Shown here in pieces: positions 23,113-35,829 of a stretch of DNA of 64,000 nucleotides. The translations under genes and the position numbers were made by a program. Location: assembly GCF_051014445.1 (NCBI RefSeq), contig NW_027488368.1, positions 22,976,001 to 23,040,000 of the forward strand, written 5' to 3'. The notes under the pieces were generated by a model. That model made no database searches. It was not told the origin of the DNA and saw only the letters and a list, made by a program, of their open reading frames with translations. The stretch is from Colletes latitarsis. Taxonomy: Eukaryota > Arthropoda > Insecta > Hymenoptera > Colletidae. Within the stretch, counting starts at the first letter, position 1. Each line of letters starts with the position of its first letter.

Positions 23113-26100
23113 ATGCGTTATCCTCTAAAATATTGATCCAAACCAGGTTTAATGTACTGTTTCAGTGTGGTACCACACTACTACGTGATCCAAACCTGAA
23201 AAAACCCAGGATCCGTTCAACAAGTATGTGAAAAACGCGAGAGTATGAGCCTGATGAGGGCAAATCCCAGACCTATCCCAGACCTAACTTGCGTTATCCT
23301 CTGAAATATTGATCGAAACCAGGTTTAATTGACTGTTCCAGTGTGGTACCACATTACTACGTGATCCAATCCAGAAATAGCCCAGGATCTAGCCATGAAG
23401 TATGAGAAATATGGGAAAGTATGAGCCTGACGAGGGCAAATCCTTGACCTAACCCAAACCTAACATGCGTTATCCTCTAAAATATTTATCAAGACCAGGT
23501 TTAATTGAATGTTTCAGTGTGGTACCACATTACTACGTGAACCAAACCAGAAAAATCCCAGGATCCGTTCAACAAGTATGTGAAGAATGCGAAAGTATGA
23601 GTCTGATGAGTGAAAATCCCAGGGCTAACCTAGACCTAACATGCGTTATCCTTTAAAATATTGATCCAAACCAGGTTTAAAGGACTGTTTCAGTGTGGTA
23701 CCACTTTACGACGTGATCCAAAGCAGAAAAAACCCTCGATCAGGTCAACATGTATGTTAAAACTGCGAAAGTATGACCCTGATGAGGGCAAACCCCAGGC
23801 CTTACCTGGACCTAACATGCGTTGCCCTCTAAAATATTGATGGAAGCCAGGTTTAGTTGACTGTTTCAGTGTGGTACCACATTACTACGTGATCCAATCC
23901 AGAAATAGCCCAGGATCTAGCCATGAAGTATGAGAAATATGCGAAAGTATGAGCCTGACAAGGGCAAATCCCAGACCTAACCTAGACATAACATGAATTA
24001 TTCTCTAAAATATTTATCAAACCCAGGTTTAATTGACTGTTTCAGTGTGGTACCACATTACTACGTGATCCAATCCAGAAATAGCCCAGGATCTAGCCAT
24101 GAAGTATGAGAAATATGCGAAAGAATGAGCCTGACGATGGCAAATCCTAGACCTAACCCAGACCTAACATGCGTTATCCTCTAAAATATTTATCATGACC
24201 AGGTTTAATTGATTGTTTCAGTGTGGTCCCACATTACTACGTGATCCAAACCAGAAAAAACCCAGGATCCGTTCAACAAGTATGTGAAGAATGCGAAAGT
24301 ATGAGTCTGATGAGTGAAAATCCCAGGCCTGACCTAGACCTAACATGCGTTATCCTCAAAAATATTGATCGAAACCTGGTTTAATCGACTGTTTTAGTGT
24401 GGTACCACATTACTACGTGACCCATATCAGAAAAAACCCAGGATATAGCCATGAAGTATGAGAAATATGCGAAAGTATGAGCCTGACGATGGCAAATCCT
24501 TGACCTAACCCAGACCTAACATGCGTTATCCTCTAAAATATTTATCATGACCAGGTTTAATTGAGTGTTACAGTGTGGTCCCACATTACTACGTGATCCA
24601 AACCAGAAAAAACCCAGGATCCGTTCAACAAGTATGTGAAAAACGCGAGAGTATGAGCCTGATGAGGGCAAATCCCAGACCTATCCCAGACCTAACTTGC
24701 GTTATCCTCTGAAATATTGATCGAAACCAGGTTTAATTGACTGTTCCAGTGTGGTACCACATTACTACGTGATCCAATCCAGAAATAGCCCAGGATCTAG
24801 CCATGAAGTATGAGAAATATGCGAAAGTATGAGCCTGACGAGGGCAAATCCTAGACCTAACCTAGACCTAACATGAATTATTCTCTAAAATATTGATCGA
24901 AACCAGGTTTAATTGACTGTTTCAGTGTGGTACCACATTCCTACGTGATCCAATCCAGAAATAGCCCAGGATCTAGCCATGAAGTATGAGAAATATGCGC
25001 AAGTATGTGCCTGACGAGGGCAAATCCTAGACCTAACCCAGACCTAACATGCGTTATCCTCTAAAATATTTTTCATGACCAGATTTAATTGATTGTTTCA
25101 GTGTGGTCCCACATTACTACGTGATCCAAACCAGAAATAGCCCAGGATCTAACCATGAGGTATGAGAAATATGCGAAAGTATGAGCCTGACGAGGGCAAA
25201 TCCTAGACCTAACCCAGACCTAACATGCGTTATCCTCTAAAATATTTTTCAAGACCAGGTTTAATTGATTGTTTCAGTGTGGTCCCACACTACTACGTGT
25301 CCCAAACCGGAAAAAACCCAGGATCCGTTCAACAAGTATGTAAAGAATGCGAAAGTATGAGTCTGATGAGTGAAAAACCCCGGACTAACCTAGACCTAAC
25401 ATGCGTTATCCTCAAAAATATTGATCGAAACCTGGTTTAATCGACTGTTTCAGTGTGGTACCACATTACTATGTGATCCAAACCAGAAAATAACCCAGGA
25501 TCTGTTCAACGAGTATGTGAAGTGTGCGAAAGGATGAGTCTGATGAGGGCAAATCCCAGACCTATCCCAGACCTAACATGCGTTATCCTCTAAAACATTT
25601 ATCATGACCAGGTTTAATTGATTGTTTCAGTGTGGTCCCACATTACTACGTGATCCAACCCAGAAAAAACCCAGGATCCGTTCAACAAGTATGTGAAGAA
25701 TGCGACATTATGAGTCTGATGAGTGAAAATCCCAGACCTAACCTAGACCTATCATGCGTTATCCTCTAAAATATTGATCCACACCAGGTTTAATGGACTG
25801 TTTCAGTGTGGTACCACACTACTACGTGATCCAAAGTAGAAAAAACCCTCGATCAGGTCAACATGTATGTGAAAAACGCGAAAGTATGACCCTGACGAGG
25901 GCAAATCCCAGGCCTAACCTAGACCCAACATGCGTTGTCCTCTAAAATATTGATGGAAACCAGGTTTAATTGACTGTTTCAGTGTAGTACTTCATTACTT
26001 CGTGATGCAATCCAGAAAAAGCCCAGGATCTATCCATCAAGTATGAGAAATATGCGAAAGTATGAGCCTGACGAGGGCAAATCCTAGACCTAACCCAGAC

Positions 26101-28259
26101 CTAACATGCGTTATCCTCCAAAATATTTATCAAGACCAGGTTTAATTGATTGTTTCAGTGTGGTCCCACATTACTACGTGATCCAAACCAGAAAAAACCC
26201 AGAATCCGTTCAACAAGTATGTGGAGAATGCGAAAGTATGAGTCTGATGAGTGAAAATCCCAGGCCTAACCTAGACCTAACATGTGTTATCCTCAAAAAT
26301 ATTGATCGAAACCTGGTTTAATCGACTGTTTCAGTGTGGTACCACATTACTATGTGATCCAAACCAGAAAATAACCCAGGATCTGTTCAACGAGTATGTG
26401 AAGTGTGCGAAAGTATGAGCCTGATGAGGGCAAATCCTAGACTTAACCCAGACCTAACATGCGATATCCTCTAAAATATTTATCAAGACCAGGTTTAATT
26501 GAATGTTTCAGTGTGGTACCACATTACTACGTGATCCAAACCAGAAAATGACCCAGGATCTGTTCAACAAGTATGTGAAGAATGCGAAAGTATGAGTCTG
26601 ATGAGTGTAAACCCCAGGCCCAGCCTAGATCTAACATGCGTTATCCTCAAAAATATTGATCGAAACCTGGTTTAATCGACTGTTTCAGTGTGGTACCACA
26701 TTACTACGTGACCCAAACCAGAAAAAACCCAGGATCTGTTCAACAAGTATGTGAAAAACGCGAAAGTATGAGCCTGATGAGGGCAAATCCCAGACCTATC
26801 CCAGATCTAACTTGCGTTATCCTCTAAAATATTGATCGAAACCAGGTTTAATTGACTGTTTCAGTGTGGTACCACCTTACTACGTGATCCAACCCAGAAA
26901 TAGCCCAGGATCTATCCATCAAGTATGAGAAATATGCGAAAGTATGAGCCTGACGAGGGCAAATCCTAGACCTAACCCAGACCCAACATGCGTTATCCTC
27001 TAAAATATTTTTCATGACCAGGTTTAATTAATTGTTTCAGTGTGGTCCCACATTACTACGTGATCCAAACCAGAAATAGCCCAGGATCTAGCCATGAAGT
27101 ATGAGAAATATGCGAAAGTATGAGCCTGACGAGGACAAATCCTAGACCTAACCCAGACCTAACATGCGTTATCCTCTAAAATATTTATCATGACCAGGTT
27201 TAATTGAGTGTTACAGTGTGGTCCCACATTACTACGTGATCCAAACCAGAAAAAACCTAGGATCCGTTCAACAAGTATGTGAAAAACGCGAGAGTATGAG
27301 CCTGATGAGGGCAAATCCCAGACCTATCCCAGACCTAACTTGCGTTATCCTCTAGAATATTGATCGAAACCAGGTTTAATTGACTGTTCCAGTGCGGTAC
27401 CACATTACTACGTGATCCAATCCAGAAATAGCCCAGGATCTAGCTATGAAGTATGAGAAATATGCGAAAGTATGAGCCTGACGAGGGCAAATCCTAGACC
27501 TAACTTAGACCTAACATGAATTATTCTCTAAAATATTGATCGAAACCAGGTTTAATTGACTGTTTCAGTGTGGTCCCACTTTACTGCGTGATCCAATCCA
27601 GAAACAGCCCAGGATCTAGCCATGAAGTATGAGAAATATGCGAAAGTATGAGCCTGACGAGGGCAAATCCTACCCCTAACCTAGACCTAACATGAATTAT
27701 TCTCTAAAATATTGATCGAAACCAGGTTTAATTGACTGCTTCAGTGTTGTACTTCATTACTACGTGATGCAATCCAGAAAAAGCCCAGGATCTAGCCATC
27801 AAGTATGAGAAATATGCGAAAGAATGAGCCTGTTGAGAGCAAATCCCAGACCTAACCTAGACCTAACATGAATTGTTCTCTAAAATATTGATCAAAACCA
27901 GGTTTAATTGACTGTTTCAGTGTGGTACCACATTACTACGTGATCCAATCCAGAAATAGCCCAGGATCCAGCCATGAAGTATGAGAAATATGGGAAAGTA
28001 TGAGCCTGATGAGGGCAAATCCTAGACCTATCCCAGACCTAACATGCGAAATCCTCTAAAATATTTATCAAGACCAGGTTTAATTGAATGTTTCAGTGTG
28101 GTACCACATTACTACGTGATGCTAACCAGAAAATAACCCAGGATCTGTTCAACAAGTATGTGAAGAATGCGAAAGTATGAGTCTGATGAGTGAAAATCCC
28201 AGGCCCAACCTAGACCTAACATGCGTTATCCTCAAAAATATTGATCGAAACCTGGTTTA
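23113..28259 (+). repeat. Mixed block with partial copies of 18-23 and 28-30 kb
   Basis: The part 23.42-23.9 kb (B, D, then a copy with GCGTTGCCCTC) matches 28.35-28.8 kb, 4,932 bp downstream. The part 25.2-26.6 kb (B, C, B, D2, E, B', C) follows the order seen at 18-21 kb. Two copies of the GAGTGTTACAG F variant start at 24,521 and 27,164. A copies with CTGACGAGGGC fill most of the rest. No gene. Confidence 0.72.
24521..24696 (+). repeat. F variant with GAGTGTTACAG, first of five copies
   Basis: TTGAGTGTTACAGTGTGG in the front and GCGAGAGTATGAGCC in the tail mark five copies, starting at 24,521, 27,164, 28,925, 36,493 and 42,303. Each is followed by an A copy with GACTGTTCCAGTG. The pair therefore moved as a unit at least twice beyond the P1/P2 duplication. 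Confidence 0.82.
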
Positions 28260-29100
28260 ATTGACTGTTTCAGTGTTGTACTTCATTACTACGTGATGCA
28301 ATCCAGAAAAAGCCCAGGATCTAGCCATCAAGTATGAGAAATATGCGAAAGAATGAGCCTGATGAGGGCAAATCCTTGACCTAACCCAAACCTAACATGC
28401 GTTATCCTCCAAAATATTTATCAAGACCAGGTTTAATTGAATGTTTCAGTGTGGTACCACATTACTGCGTGAACCAAACCAGAAAAAACCCAGGATCCGT
28501 TCAACAAGTATGTGAAGAATGCGAAAGTATGAGTCTGATGAGTGAAAATCCCAGGGCTAACCTAGACCTAACATGCGTTATCCTTTAAAATATTGATCCA
28601 GACCAGGTTTAATGGACTGTTTCAGTGTGGTACCACTTTACTACGTGATCCAAAGCAGAAAAAACCCTCGATCAGGTCAACATGTATGTTAAAACTGCGA
28701 AAGTATGACCCTGATGAGGGCAAACCCCAGGCCTTACCGGGACCTATCATGCGTTGCCCTCTAAAATATTGATGGAAACCAGGTTTAGTTGACTGTTTCA
28801 GTGTGGTACCACATTACTGCGTGATCTAATCCAGAAATAGCCCAGGATCTAGCCATGAAGTATGAGAAATATGCGAAAGTATGAGCCTGACGAGGGCAAA
28901 TCCTAGACCTAACCCAGACCTAACATGCGTTATCCTCTAAAATATTTATCATGACCAGGTTTAATTGAGTGTTACAGTGTGGTCCCACATTACTACGTGA
29001 TCCAAACCAGAAAAAACCCAGGATCCGTTCAACAAGTTTGTGAAAAACGCGAGAGTATGAGCCTGATGAGGGCAAAGCCCAGACCTATCCCAGTCCTAAC

Positions 29101-29276
29101 TTGCGTTATCCTCTAAAATATTGATCGAAACCAGGTTTAATTGACTGTTCCAGTGTGGTACCACATTACTACGTGATCCAATCCAGAAATAGCCCAGGAT
29201 CTAGCCATGAAGTATGAGAAATATGCGAAAGTATGAGCCTGACGAGGGCAAATCCTAGACCTAACCCAGACCTAAC
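29101..29276 (+). repeat. Class A monomer, reference copy (176 bp)
   Basis: This is the most frequent class. Its second half reads CAATCCAGAAATAGCCCAGG, then ATCTAGCCATGAAGTATGAG, then AAATATGCGAAAGTATGAGC, and it ends in CCTAGACCTAACCCAGACC. It carries the full KpnI-centred palindrome TGTGGTACCACA. A sub-form (A') has ATCCAGCC in place of ATCTAGCC and often follows a class E copy, starting ATGAATTATTCTC. Class A is scattered through the whole window. Confidence 0.9.
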
Positions 29277-29278
29277 AT
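29257..29278 (+). repeat. 11-bp direct subrepeat AGACCTAACCC (representative)
   Basis: The monomer end reads AGACCTAACCC then AGACCTAACAT, two tandem units of 11 bp that cross into the next monomer start. The CCTAACCC core resembles degenerate telomere-type repeats, but the period is 11 and the units are not perfect, so a telomeric origin is only a guess. The pair is present in most monomers as CCTAGACCTAACCCAGACC or CCTAACCTAGACCTAAC. Confidence 0.75.
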
Positions 29279-30069
29279 GAATTATTCTCTAAAATATTGA
29301 TCGAAACCAGGTTTAATTGACTGTTTCAGTGTGGTCCCACTTTACTACGTGATCCAATCCAGAAACAGCCCAGGATCTAGCCATGAAGTATGAGAAATAT
29401 GCGAAAGTATGAGCCTGACGAGGGCAAATCCTAGACCTAACCTAGACCTAACATGAATTATTCTCTAAAATATTGATCGAAACCAGGTTTAATTGACTGC
29501 TTCAGTGTGGTCCCACGTTACTACGTAATCCAATCCAGAAATAGCCCAGGATCTATCCATGAAGTATGAGAAATATGCGAAAGTATGAGCCTGACGAGGG
29601 CAAATCCTAGACCTAACCCAGACCTAACATGCGTTATCCTCTAAAATATTTATCATGACCAGGTTTAATTGAGTGTTTCAGTGTGGTCCCACATTACTAC
29701 GTGAGCCAAACCAGAAATAGCCCAGGATCTGTTCAACAAGTATGTGAAGAATGCGAAAGTATGAGCCTGATGAGAGCAAATCCCAGACCTATCCCAGATC
29801 TAACATGCGTTATCCTCTAAAATATTTATCAAGACCAGGTTTAATTGAATGTTCCAGTGTGGTACCACATTACTACGTGAACCAAACCAGAAAAAACCCA
29901 GGATCCGTTCAACAAGTATGTGAAGAAAGCGAAAGTATGAGTCTGATGAGTGAAAATCCCAGGGCTAACCTAGATCTAACGTGCGTTGTCCTCTAAAATA
30001 TTGATGGAAACCAGGTTTAATTGACTGTTTCAGTGTTGTACTTCATTACTACGTGATGCAATCCAGAAA

Positions 30070-33000
30070 TAGCCCAGGATCTAGCCATGAAGTATGAGAA
30101 ATATGCGAAAGTATGAGCCTCACGAGGGCATATCCTAGACCCAACCCAGTCCTAACATGCGCTATCCTCTAAAATATTGAACGAAACCAGGTTTAATTGA
30201 CTGTTTCAGTGTTGTACTTCATTACTACGTGATGCAATCCAGAAAAAGCCCAGGATCTAGCCATGAAGTATGAGAGATATGCGAAAGAATGAGCCTGATG
30301 AGAGCAAATCCCAGACCTAACCTAGACATAACATGAATTGTTCTCTAAAATATTGATCAAAACCAGGTTTAATTGACTGTTTCAGTGTGGTACCACATTA
30401 CTACGTGATCCAATCCAGAAATAGCCCAGGATCCAGCCATGAAGTATGAGAAATATGCGAAAGTATGAGCCTGATGAGGGCAAATCCTAGACCTAACCCA
30501 GACCTAACATGCGATATCCTCTAAAATATTTATCAAGACCAGGTTTAATTGAATGTTTCAGTGTGGTACCACATTACTACGTGATGCAAACCAGAAAATA
30601 ACCCAGGATCTGTTCAACAAGTATGTGAAGAATGCGAAAGTATGAGTCTGATGAGTGAAAATCCTAGGCCCAACCTAGACCTAACATGCGTTATCCTCAA
30701 AAATATTGATCGAAACCTGGTTTAATCGACTCTTTCTGTGTGGTACCACATTACTACGTGACCCAAACCAGAAAAAACCCAGGATCTGTTCAACAAGTAT
30801 GTGAAAAACGCGAAAGTATGAGCCTGATGAGTGCAAATCCCAAACCTATCCCTGACCTAACTTGCCTTATCCTCTAAAATATTGATCGAAACCAGGTTTA
30901 ATTGACTGTTTCAGTGTGGTACCACATTACTACGTGATCCAATCCAGAAATAGCCCAGGATCTAGCCATGAAGTATGAGAAATATGCGAAAGTATGAGCC
31001 TCACGAGGGCATATCCTAGACCCAACCCAGACCTAACATGCGTTATCCTCTAAAATATTGAACGAAACAAGGTTTAATTGACTGATTCAGCGTGGTACCA
31101 CATTACTACGTGATACAATCCTGAAACTGGCCAGGATCTAGCCATGAAGTATGAGAAATATGCGAAAGTATGAGCCTGACGAGGGCAAATCCTAGACCTA
31201 ACCCAGACCTAACATGCGTTATCCTCTAAAATATTTATCATGACCAGGTTTAATTGATTGTTTCAGTGTGGTCCCACATTACTACGTGATCCAAACCAGA
31301 AAAAACCCAGGATCCGTTCAACAAGTATGTGAAGAATGCGAAAGTATGAGTCTGATGAGGGCAAATCCCAGGCCTAACCCAGACCTAACTTGCGTTGTCC
31401 TCTAAGATATTGATGGAAACCAGGTTTAATTGACTGTTTCAGTGTTGTACTTCATTACTACGTGATGCAATCCAGAATAAGCCCAGGATCTAGCCATCAA
31501 GTATGAGAAATATGCGGAAGAATGAGCCTGATGAGAGCAAATCCCAGACCTAACCTAGACCTAACATGAATTATTCTCTAAAATATTGATCGAAACCAGG
31601 TTTAATTGACTGTTTCAGTGTGGTCCTACATTACTACGTGATCCAAACCAGAAAAAACCCAGGATCCGTTCAACAAGTATGTGAACAATGCGAAAGTATG
31701 AGTCTGATGAGTGAAAATCCCAGGCCAAACCTAGACCTAACATGCGTTATCCTCAAAAATATTGATCGAAACCTGGTTTAATCGACAGTTTCAGTGTGGT
31801 ACCACATTACTACGTGATCCAAACCAGAAAATAACACGGGATCTGTTCAACGAGTATGTGAAGTGTGCGAAAGTATGAGTCTGATGAGGGCAAATCCCAG
31901 ACCTATCCCAGACCTAACATGCGTTATCCTCTAAAATATTTATCAAGACCAGGTTTAATTGATTGTTTCAGTGTGGTCGCACATTACTACGTGATCCAAA
32001 CCAGAAAAAACCCAGGATCTGTTCAACAAGTATGTGAAAAACGCGAAAGTATGAGCCTGATGAGGGCAAGTCCCAGGCCTATCCCAGATCTAACTTGCGT
32101 TATCCTCTAAAATATTGATCGAAACCAGGTTTAATTGACTGTTTCAGTGTGGTACCACATTACTACGTGATCCAATCCAGAAATAGCCCAGGATCTAGCC
32201 ATGAAGTATGAGAAATATGCGAAAGTATGAGCCTGACGAAGGCAAATCCTAGACCTAACCCAGACCTAACATGCGTTATCCTCTAAAATATTTATCATGA
32301 CCAGGTTTAATTGATTGTTTCAGTGTGGTCCCACATTACTACGTGATCCAAACCAGAAAAAACCCAGGATCCGTTAAACAAGTATGTGAAGAATGCGAAA
32401 GTATGAGTCTGATGAGGGCAAATCCCAGGCCTAACCCAGACCTAACTTGCGTTGTCCTCTAAGATATTGATGGAAACCAGGTTTAATTGACTGTTTCAGT
32501 GTTGTACTTCATTACTACGTGATGCAATCCAGAAAAAGCCCAGGATCTAGCCATCAAGTATGAGAAATATGCGGAAGAATGAGCCTGATGAGAGCAAATC
32601 CCAGACCTAACCTAGACCTAACATGAATTATTCTCTAAAATATTGATCGAAACCAGGTTTAATTGACTGTTTCAGTGTGGTCCTACATTACTACGTGATC
32701 CAAACCAGAAAAAACCCAGGATCCGTTCAACAAGTATGTGAACAATGCGAAAGTATGAGTCTGATGAGTGAAAATCCCAGGCCCAACCTAGACCTAACAT
32801 GCGTTATCCTCAAAAATATTGATCGAAACCTGGTTTAATCGACTCTTTCAGTGTGGTACCACATTACTACGTGACCCAAACCAGAAAAAACCCAGGATCT
32901 GTTCAACAAGTATGTGAAAAACGCGAAAGTATGAGCCTGATGAGTGCATATCCCAAACCTATCCCTGACCTAACTTGCGTTATCCTCTAAAATATTGATC

Positions 33001-33879
33001 GAAACCAGGTTTAATTGACTGTTTCAGTGTGGTACCACATTACTACGTGATCCAATCCAGAAATAGCCCAGGATCTAGCCATGAAGTATGAGAAATATGC
33101 GAAAGTATGAGCCTCACGAGGGCATATCCTAGACCCAACCCAGACCTAACATGCGTTATCCTCTAAAATATTGAACGAAACCAGGTTTAATTGACTGATT
33201 CAGCGTGGTACCACATTACTACGTGATACAATCCTGAAACTGGCCAGGATCTAGCCATGAAGTATGAGAAATATGCGAAAGTATGAGTTTGACGAGGGCA
33301 AATCCTAGACCTAACCCAGACCTAACATGCGTTATCCTCTAAAATATTTATCATGACCAGGTTTAATTGATTGTTTCAGTGTGGTCCCACATTACTACGT
33401 GATCCAAACCAGAAAAAACCCAGGATCCGTTCAACAAGTATGTGAAGAATGCGAAATTATGAGTCTGATGAGGACAAATCCCAGGCCAAACCTAGACCTA
33501 ACATGCGTTACCCTCAAAAATATTGATCGAAACCTGGTTTAATCGACTGTTTCAGTGTGGTACCACATTACTACGTGATCCAAACCAGAAAATAACACGG
33601 GATCTGTTCAACGAGTATGTGAAGTGTGCGAAAGTATGAGTCTGATGAGGGCAAATCCCAGACCTATCCCAGACCTAACATGCGTAATCCTCTAAAATAT
33701 TTATCAAGACCAGGTTTAATTGATTGTTTCAGTGTGGTCGCACATTACTACGTGATCCAAACCAGAAAAAACCCAGGATCTGTTCAACAAGTATGTGAAA
33801 AACGCGAAAGTATGAGCCTGATGAGGGCAAATCCCAGGCCTATCCCAGATCTAACTTGCGTTATCCTCTAAAATATTGA
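30070..33879 (+). repeat. Overlapping 1.06-kb and 2.1-kb repeats
   Basis: Two repeat lengths overlap here. GACTCTTTC at 30,728 and 32,841, and CTGAAACTGGCCAGG at 31,121 and 33,234, are 2,113 bp apart (12 monomers plus one). TCTAAGATATTGATGG at 31,401 and 32,458 is 1,057 bp apart (six plus one) and recurs at 39,849. The B-F copies at 31,865 and 33,626 are 1,761 bp apart. The ends of the matches do not coincide, which points to several exchange events. No gene or other feature. Confidence 0.78.
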
Positions 33880-34735
33880 TCGAAACCAGGTTTAATTGAC
33901 TGTTTCAGTGTGGTACCACATTACTACGTGATCCAATCCAGAAATAGCCCAGGATCTAGCCATGAAGTATGAGAAATATGCGAAAGTATGAGCCTGACGA
34001 GGGCAAATCCTAGACCTAACCCAGACCTAACATGCGTTATCCTCTAAAATATTTTTCATGACCAGGTTTAATTGATTGTTTCAGTGTGGTCCCACATTAC
34101 TACGTGATCCAAACCAGAAATATCCCAGGATCTAGCCATGAAGTATGAGAAATATGCGAAAGTATGAGCCTGACGAGGGCAAATCCTAGACCTAACCCAG
34201 ACCTAACATGCGTTATCCTCTAAAATATTTATCAAGACCAGGTTTAATTGATTGTTTCAGTGTGGTCCCACACTACTACGTGACCCAAACCGGAAAAAAC
34301 CCAGGATCTGTTCAACAAATATGTGAAAAACGCGAAAGTATGATCCTGATGAGGGCAAATCCCAGACCTATCCCAGACCTAACTTGCGTTATCCTCTAAA
34401 ATATTGAACGAAACCAGGTTTAATTGACTGTTTCAGCGTGGTACCACAATGCTACGTGATACAATCCTGAAACTGCCCAGGATCTAGCCATGAAGTATGA
34501 GAGATATGCGAAAGTATGACCCTGTTGAGGGCAAATCCTAGACCTAACCCAAACCTAACATGCGTTATCCTCTAGAATATTTATCAAGACAAGGTTTAAT
34601 TGAATGTTCCAGTGTGGTACCACATTACTACGTGAACCAAACCAGAAACAACCCAGGATCCGTTCAGCAAGTATGTGAAGAATGCGAAAGTATGAGTCTG
34701 ATGAGTGAAAATCCCAGGGCTAACCTAGACCTAAC

Positions 34736-34911
34736 ATGCGTTATCCTCTAAAATATTGATCCAAACCAGGTTTAATGGACTGTTTCAGTGTGGTACCACT
34801 TTACTACGTGATCCAAAGCAGAAAAAACCCTCGATCAGGTCAACATGTATGTTAAAACTGCGAAAGTATGACCCTGATGTAGGCAAATCCCAGGCCTAAC
34901 CTAGACCTAAC
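34736..34911 (+). repeat. Class D monomer, reference copy (176 bp)
   Basis: Marked by TTGATCCAAACCAGG, TTTAATGGACTG, CCACTTTACTACG, AAAGCAGAAAAAACCCTCGA, TCAGGTCAACATGTATGTTA and AAACTGCGAAAGTATGACCC. It is one of the most diverged classes in its middle third. It is usually followed by a class E copy, so D-E is a recurrent pair (for example at 34.7, 44.0, 50.6, 58.4 and 61.0 kb). Confidence 0.88.
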
Positions 34912-35087
34912 ATGCGTTGTCCTCTAAAATATTGATGGAAACCAGGTTTAATTGACTGTTTCAGTGTTGTACTTCATTACTGCGTGATGCAATCCAGAAA
35001 AGGCCCAGGATCTAGCCATCAAGTATGAGAAATATGCGATAGAATGAGCCTGATGAGAGCAAATCCCAGACCTAACCTAGACCTAAC
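34912..35087 (+). repeat. Class E monomer, reference copy (176 bp)
   Basis: Marked by GCGTTGTCCTCTAAAATATT, GATGGAAACC, TGTTGTACTTCATTACT, GTGATGCAATCC, GCCATCAAGTATGAG and AGAATGAGCCTGATGAGAGC. The 12-bp palindrome is destroyed here (TGTTGTACTTCA). This copy belongs to a sub-form with AAAGGCCCAGG that also occurs near 7.3, 13.7 and 17.5 kb. The next copy normally begins ATGAATTATTCTC. Confidence 0.88.
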
Positions 35088-35829
35088 ATGAATTATTCTC
35101 TAAAATATTGATCAAAACCAGGTTTAATTGACTGTTTCAGTGTAGCACCACATTACTACGTGATCCAATCCAGAAATAGCCCAGGATCCAGCCATGAAGT
35201 ATGAGAAATATGCGAAAGTATCAGCCTGATGGGGGCAAATCCTAGTCCTAACCCAGACCTAACATGCGTTATCCTCTAAAATATTTATCAAGACCAGGTT
35301 TAATTGAATGTTTCAGTGTGGTACCACATTACTGCGTGATCCAAACCAGTAAAAACCCGGGATCCGTTCAACAAGTATGTAAAGAATGCGAAAGTATGAG
35401 TCTGGTGAGTGAAAAACCCCGGCCTAACCTAGACCTAACATGCGTTATCCTCAAAAATATTGATCGAAACCTGGTTTAATCGACTGTTTCAGTGTGGTAC
35501 CACATTACTATGTGATCCAAACCAGAAAATAACCCAGGATCTGTTCAACGAGTATGTGAAGTGTGCGAAAGTATGAGTCTGATGAGGGCAAATCCCAGAC
35601 CTATCCCAGACCTAACATGCGTTATCCTCTAAAATATTTATCAAGGCCAGGTTTAATTGATTGTTTCAGTGTGGTGCCACACTACTACGTGATCCAAACC
35701 AGAAAAAACCCAGGATCTGTTCAACAAGTATGTGAAAAACGCGAAAGTATGAGCCTGATAAGGGCAAATCCCAGACCTATTCCAGACCTAACTTGCGTTG
35801 TCCTCTAAGATATTGATGGAAACCAGGTT

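Larger units (their letters stand above)
28260..30069 (+). repeat. Block P1, first copy
   Basis: Pairs with 35,830-37,989. The distance is 7,572 bp at the left (28,397 to 35,969), 7,568 after a 4-bp deletion in the second copy, and 7,920 at the right (29,751 to 37,671). The step from 7,568 to 7,920 is exactly 352 bp, two monomers. The block runs E, B, D, E-like with GTTGCCCTC, A, F (GAGTGTTACAG), A, A and B. Confidence 0.83.
33880..35829 (+). repeat. Block N2, second copy of N1, then D-E-A'-B-C
   Basis: Matches 16,440-17,820 at 17,440 bp up to about 35.26 kb. It then switches to a B copy with ACCAGTAAAAACCCGGG and a C copy as at 21.88-22.4 kb, and ends in an F copy starting 35,617. The D, E and A' reference monomers lie here. 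Confidence 0.8.

Noticed and set aside
29257..29278. True interstitial telomere
   Set aside because: Only two imperfect 11-bp units per monomer; no run of a 6- or 7-bp telomere repeat occurs.
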